From positions 944,543 through 1,008,542 of the forward strand of contig JAHNZQ020000092.1 in assembly GCA_019155205.2 (NCBI GenBank): a stretch of DNA of 64,000 nucleotides, written 5' to 3'. The translations under genes and the position numbers were made by a program. This document shows, one piece after another, positions 60,215 to 64,000 of this stretch. This DNA comes from Gracilaria vermiculophylla. Its lineage: Eukaryota; Rhodophyta; Florideophyceae; Gracilariales; Gracilariaceae. How positions within the stretch are numbered: the first letter of the stretch is position 1; every line of letters starts with the position of its first letter. Below the pieces are notes generated by a model, which was given only the letters and a program-made list of their open reading frames with translations, did no database searches and was not told the DNA's origin.

Positions 60215-61456
60215 ATGGACTCTGAACGCCGTAGACGCTTTGCCGCAGCAGTTGTCGCTGTACTTGCGACTCAAGAGTACAACTGTAATATTACCACAGT
60301 TCAAAGCTTGCTCTCTTTTCACTCTGCTCCTCTCGTGATCCTCTCATCTTGCGATGAACGCCGTGGAATACCCGGAAGAGTATGGTCTCGACGTAGAAAC
60401 TCTCCTACCTGATTCACCGACTTTGCAGTCAAAAAAAATTTCATAGGCTCCGCGTCCTGGAAAAGTCTTTTCCGAATCACGTATCCCTTATTTCAGCAAT
60501 TGTCGCAAGGACTACGCGCCACCATAGAGGCAAGAGATTCAAAGTTTCGAAAAGCTTTGCCAGGAGAGATCAAAGTAGCAGCTTTTCTGCATTACGCTGG
60601 CGGATGTACAGGCGAAAAGGCTGCGACGCATCTCGGAATAGGTGCGAGCACAGTATCTGCATGCGTGAAGACAATATCCAAGGCTATAACCCAAAAGTAC
60701 AAAGATGCTGTGCGCTTCCCAACTGAAGAGCAAGATGTTGCTCGTGCAATGAATGAATTTGAAAGGCTGAGTGGTCTACCCTATTGCGTCGGCGCGATTG
60801 ATGGAACTCATATCAAATGGCCGTGTTGCCCTGAAGAACAATTTTATGAGTACCGATGCTACAAAGGATACCCAAGTGTAGTACTGTTTGCGGTGGTTAC
60901 CGCTAATAGAAGGTTTACTTACGTAGATATTGGAAAGCCTGGGGTTCTTGATGATTCTACAGTATTCGAGCAGTCTACATTAAAGAAAAATATTGATAAT
61001 GGAACTTAGATGGGAGACGACATACCGAACTTGGTTATCGCAAACATCGCTGTTCGTCCATACTTAATTGGAAATTGCGCCTTCCAGCTCACCAAGAATA
61101 TGATGAAGAGCTGTACCGAACGTGAAAAAAATGTCAACCCGGTATTGCGAATGTGGGATAAAGTGGCAAGCACGACGAGAAAGCCAGTAGAATGCGCATT
61201 CGGAATGCTCAAACACCGCTTCTGTATTCTGAAAGATGGAATTCGACTGCAACATGAGGACGACATCGTCATATTTATATTCGCCTGCGTTGTTCTACAT
61301 AATTGGAGCATTGAAAATGGTGACGAACAGGACTTTTATTTAACTCCTGACGAAGAAAAAGATCAAGATCTTGTTGTCAGTGCGGAGACGACTGCAGGAA
61401 AGAGGCAAAGAGATGCATTATTATACTATATAACCAGCAACTGTAGTACAGAGTAG
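60215..61456 (+). pseudogene. PIF/Harbinger DDE transposase with two in-frame stops
   Basis: One frame of 414 codons runs from the ATG at 60215 to 61456, broken only by TGA at 60410-60412 and TAG at 61007-61009. The N-terminal part has a helix-turn-helix (GEKAATHLGIGASTVSACVK). The catalytic residues are visible: first D in YCVGAIDGTHIKWP, second D in GKPGVLDDSTVFEQS, and E in KPVECAFGMLKHRF. The block between and after the stops stays intact, so decay is limited. The stops could be sequencing errors, readthrough sites or true lesions. The second lies between the second D and the E, so a truncated product would be inactive. Confidence 0.88.
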
Positions 61457-61462
61457 CATGCA

Positions 61463-62176
61463 TCAGAACTTTTCAACTAAACGTTCCAAAATTCTCCTCG
61501 TCTTTTCGCGTTCTTCGTTACTTTTCTGAATCTCTAATATCAGAGTCTCAGTTGCCTGTTCTTGCGTTTTTATGAATTCACACAGTAAAGAATCTCGAGA
61601 AAGCTTCACGCGCTTACGAGTGCTTGATGCTGGTAATTCCGGGGCACTAGCATTACCATCCGTTGAATAATGCGCTGGTGGATCGTAGCGCGCCTTTCCA
61701 TTCTCCAACTCGTGCATCTGTTGGAAATATTCCGGAGTATTGAAAAGATCTTCGTCATCACCATCTCTGCCAGATTGCTTGAGTTTGGTCATAAATGCAG
61801 AGTATTCCTGCTTTATGCGGGTAAACTTTTTTTGCCAACCTTTAGCGGTTCTTTTAATGCTATGGCTGCTTTCAGCGAGCTTAACGGCGTCAGTGAAGAC
61901 ATCTTTAAGGCTTTTCTTTTGTTGCTTTTGATCGCCATAGCCAGCTTCTTTCATCATGGAAAACAGGAGATTAACTGTGTCATTGTCATAGGTTGGTTTG
62001 ATCGCGGCACTGTTGGATGGAGCCTGGCTTTGTTTGTTTCCTGGTTGGGATGGTGTGCAGGCTGGTGGAGTGCTGTTTGTTATGCTAGTCGCCTGTCCAC
62101 TTAGTTCGATCGGTGGGTTTTGAGATGCCGCGTCAATGGATATAAGCGTGAGGTCTTGTCGTGAGTTGTTTGTCAT
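61463..62176 (-). CDS. Harbinger Myb/SANT-like DNA-binding protein
   Basis: A 237-residue protein without internal stops. A Ser/Thr/Pro-rich N terminus is followed by a trihelical Myb/SANT-like segment at about residues 70-140 (NDTVNLLFSMMKEAGYGD, LKDVFTDAVKLAESSHSIKR, TAKGWQKKFTRIKQEYSAF). Then come an acidic linker, a basic TRKRVKLSRD nuclear-localisation-like patch and a C-terminal coiled coil (TLILEIQKSNEEREKTRRIL). In active PIF/Harbinger elements this partner brings the transposase to the nucleus and ends. It starts at the ATG at 62176; the longer opening to 62218 is not ATG. Its stop lies six bases from that of the transposase. Confidence 0.82.
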   Translation of the reverse strand: MTNNSRQDLTLISIDAASQNPPIELSGQATSITNSTPPACTPSQPGNKQSQAPSNSAAIKPTYDNDTVNLLFSMMKEAGYGDQKQQKKSLKDVFTDAVKLAESSHSIKRTAKGWQKKFTRIKQEYSAFMTKLKQSGRDGDDEDLFNTPEYFQQMHELENGKARYDPPAHYSTDGNASAPELPASSTRKRVKLSRDSLLCEFIKTQEQATETLILEIQKSNEEREKTRRILERLVEKF

Positions 62177-62376
62177 GGTTGCAGCAGAGCTCAGATGAGG
62201 TTCGGGTAGGACGAACAACTTCTGGTACTGCGAGATGAACGAACGAACAAATAGTTTTGTCTGGATTTACGTTGGCGGGAAATGGGCATTTGACCAATAA
62301 ATGTCTTGTGGACACATTGGCGCCAAATCGTGTCCATCGGGCAACTTGTCCTTTTCCATATGTAGAAACGGCCTTA

Positions 62377-62939
62377 GCCAGCTCGTGCGTTTGCTTTTAG
62401 ACCCTTCATACGTGAGTCGGCACAACGAATATACCATCACTTACGCACACGACGTGTCCACCGCTCCACTCTCGCCCATATAAGCAACCCAACGGCGTCA
62501 CCGCGCAACCACCGCCGTTCGGTATCGCTTCTCTCATTTTATGTGAAGAGCCATCCTCCCACTTTACTAAGGAAGCGATCAACGGCTTCACGAATTTATC
62601 AGCTCACCCAAACCTCGCACATCATATCAGCACAAGCCATATTTGGAGTGATCTTTGACAGCTCGCCAAATTTTCTTTTTAAAATCTTTAATCTACACGT
62701 TGGCTGCAACAACTAGGATTAAATTTATGGAGATTGTTCTTCTGACAGGTCGATGACCGCCATATCTTGAGGCAATACAAGAGAACTCTCGCGTTATATA
62801 CGCTACTGAATTTCAATATTGCGACTATTCTCCTACTCCGCGCCTCTTTACAGCCTTTGCTCTTAAATTTTCAGCGCCAGACAGAGTACCTGTTACACTA
62901 TTATCATCCCGCTTCGTATTGACGTCCGCGTCAATTCAT
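62377..62939. other. intergenic, possible retroelement end, no gene
   Basis: Between the Harbinger element and the gypsy integrase remnant. It has a CCATATAAGC TATA-like word at about 62477 and otherwise mixed sequence. The 3' LTR of the minus-strand integrase element should be on this side, but I could not delimit one without a second copy. Confidence 0.4.
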
Positions 62940-63842
62940 TCAATGTAAATGAGTAAGCAACTTCTTGTGAACAATATAGTCGCAAAACGTCTCTGTCAGT
63001 GTCCCATCATCATCGACGAAATCTGGCGTAGGTCGCCATTGTGCCTCGTGCGTGTTTGAATGTTTCATGAGCGTCAGCCATTGATAACCCCGACCTCTTC
63101 GGCGGTGCGCAAGAATACGGTCAACATCAAAAAGAGGCACAGCAGCTATAGAGTCGACCGGGACCGTAGTAGACCGCGTTGTCTGAGCAAGACCAGCAGG
63201 TTGATCCCGGTATGGCTTTGTGTGCGAGACGTGCACTACAGAATAAGTACGAATATGAGATGGAAGCTTCAGACGAGCTGCATTTCTCCCAACCAATTCC
63301 ACGATCTTAATCGGAGGATATCTTCTAGCTGATAACTTAGAAGACTGCTGCGCATTGCTCTAAGAGTCTTTGAACAGCTTTTGAGATATCCAAGCAATGT
63401 CTCCCACCTTATACGACGGCTTGCTAAAATAGCCACTAGATTCCGCAATTCTTCTTGCCAATCACCATATCCAGTAAGCCTCTTGGTTTTCATCCAAAAT
63501 CAACCTCAAAAGGGCAAAGTCTCAGACCCTCGGATACCGCTGAGTTATACGCAAACTCTGCACAGGGGAGAAACAGGTCCCAGTCATTCTGTTCGTAGTG
63601 GCAAAAACCACGAATGTAGGTCTCGATCATTCTGTTCGTCACCTCCGAAGCACCATCAGTCTGTGGATGCTTCGCCGACGACATGCGAATCATAACACCA
63701 CAAAGCTTCATAAGTTCCTCCCAGAACTGGGATATAAACTTCGGATCTCGATCAGAAATGAGATCATCCGGAAGTCCATGATGGGGGAAAATGTGGGTAA
63801 GGAAAGAGTGTGCCATATCACAAGCTTTTTCTGTGTCCTTAC
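62940..63842 (-). pseudogene. integrase and chromodomain remnant of a different gypsy element
   Basis: From the right on the minus strand: integrase core pieces FPHHGLPDDLISDRDPKFISQ (second catalytic Asp; written here as DDLISDRDPKF) and SSAKHPQTDGASEVTNRMIE (third acidic residue), FLPCAEFAYNSAVSEGLRLCPFEVDFG. Then a frame change near 63490, and from 63302 a C-terminal part with KLPSHIRTYSVVHVSHTKPY and a chromodomain-like end (DVDRILAHRRRGRGYQWLTL, EAQWRPTPDFV). Sequence words differ from the 3.9-15.1 kb element, so it is another lineage. The upstream part of the integrase is cut off at 63842 by an LTR. Confidence 0.85.
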
Positions 63843-64000
63843 TGTAGTACAGTGGCCCCTACGGAAATAGGGTGGTTTGGCCTTAAGGTATAATATTCCT
63901 AAGGAGGGCTCGTATTTTATTAGCTGGGCCACGTGGTGCACAATCTCGCCCGCGTGCGCTACAGTATCCTTGAGGAACGGTAGAATTATTATTTATTTTA
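63843..64000 (+). repeat. start of another LTR of the main gypsy family (copy L4), cut by window end
   Basis: Starts TGTAGTACAG and matches L1/L2 closely, with TATAATATTCCTAAGGAGG, GCTGGGCCACGTGGTGCA and GCTACAGTATCCTTGAGGA. It abuts a gypsy integrase frame in mid-domain, so it marks an insertion into that element. Whether it is a solo LTR or the 5' LTR of a full element lies beyond the window. Confidence 0.88.

Larger units (their letters stand above)
60036..62373. mobile_element. complete PIF/Harbinger DNA transposon, 2338 bp
   Basis: Terminal inverted repeats of about 26-27 bases: the left begins GGCCCTTTCTACACATGGA, the right (reverse strand) GGCCGTTTCTACATATGGA. The flanks carry TTA at 60033-60035 and TTA at 62374-62376, the three-base TWA target duplication expected for PIF/Harbinger. 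Inside are a DDE transposase on plus and a Myb/SANT-like ORF on minus, converging with six bases between them. This is the standard two-gene layout of the superfamily. The recently preserved ends suggest a young insertion, although the transposase frame has two stops. Confidence 0.93.

Overview
The window reads as nuclear DNA of a photosynthetic, intron-poor eukaryote, most likely a red alga. The evidence is two nuclear HEAT-repeat proteins of the phycobilisome bilin-lyase (CpcE/F/NblB) type with plastid-like leaders, a plastid-type Omp85 protein, a plant-type ABCG transporter, a DUF1818-like protein otherwise known from cyanobacteria and plastid lineages, and typical eukaryotic machinery (THO, Sm, TFIIIB, TFIID, SAGA, p24). 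Rhodophyte is an inference; no rRNA or organellar marker is present. Most genes are single-exon, closely packed and alternate between divergent and convergent pairs, some only 17-30 bp apart at their 3' ends.

Layout. 0.6-2.7 kb: KAE1/OSGEP and THOC3, convergent. 3.2-18.7 kb: a retrotransposon block. An 11.2-kb Ty3/gypsy chromovirus-like element on the minus strand (LTRs 3934-4615 and about 14453-15132) abuts the 3' remnant of a second copy on the plus strand (15133 to about 18.7 kb). Both carry a long extra ORF between the chromodomain and the 3' LTR, running antisense to gag-pol; purine tracts next to the LTRs fix the orientation. 19.5-20.0 kb: a fold-back element around an assembly gap. 21.2-45.9 kb: a conserved gene run (HEAT protein, BRF1, SmD1, ABCG, TAF1A-like, UTP11, Omp85, a four-AcD-domain protein, ADA2, p24, a four-exon GH133-type debranching enzyme, USB1).

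45.7-56.3 kb: a very GC-rich segment with eight genes: a small mitochondrial-like protein with a 72-bp intron, a secreted Hog/Hint protein, a PPR-like protein, a membrane protein, a DUF1818-like protein, a second HEAT protein, organellar RF1, a ZIP transporter and an EVE-domain protein (nine counting the small one at the edge). 57.9-59.8 kb: TTC1 and TAF7. 60.0-62.4 kb: a complete PIF/Harbinger element with TIRs and a TTA target duplication. 62.9-64.0 kb: a decayed gypsy integrase broken by another LTR of the 3.2-18.7 kb family.

Functional threads: parts of the initiation or coactivator machinery of all three RNA polymerases (TAF1A-like, BRF1, TAF7, ADA2) and of RNA processing (SmD1, UTP11, THOC3, USB1) lie in one window. 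This may simply reflect a dense housekeeping gene set. The most unusual items are the retrotransposon antisense ORF, the Hog protein, the tandem AcD protein and the GH133-like enzyme.
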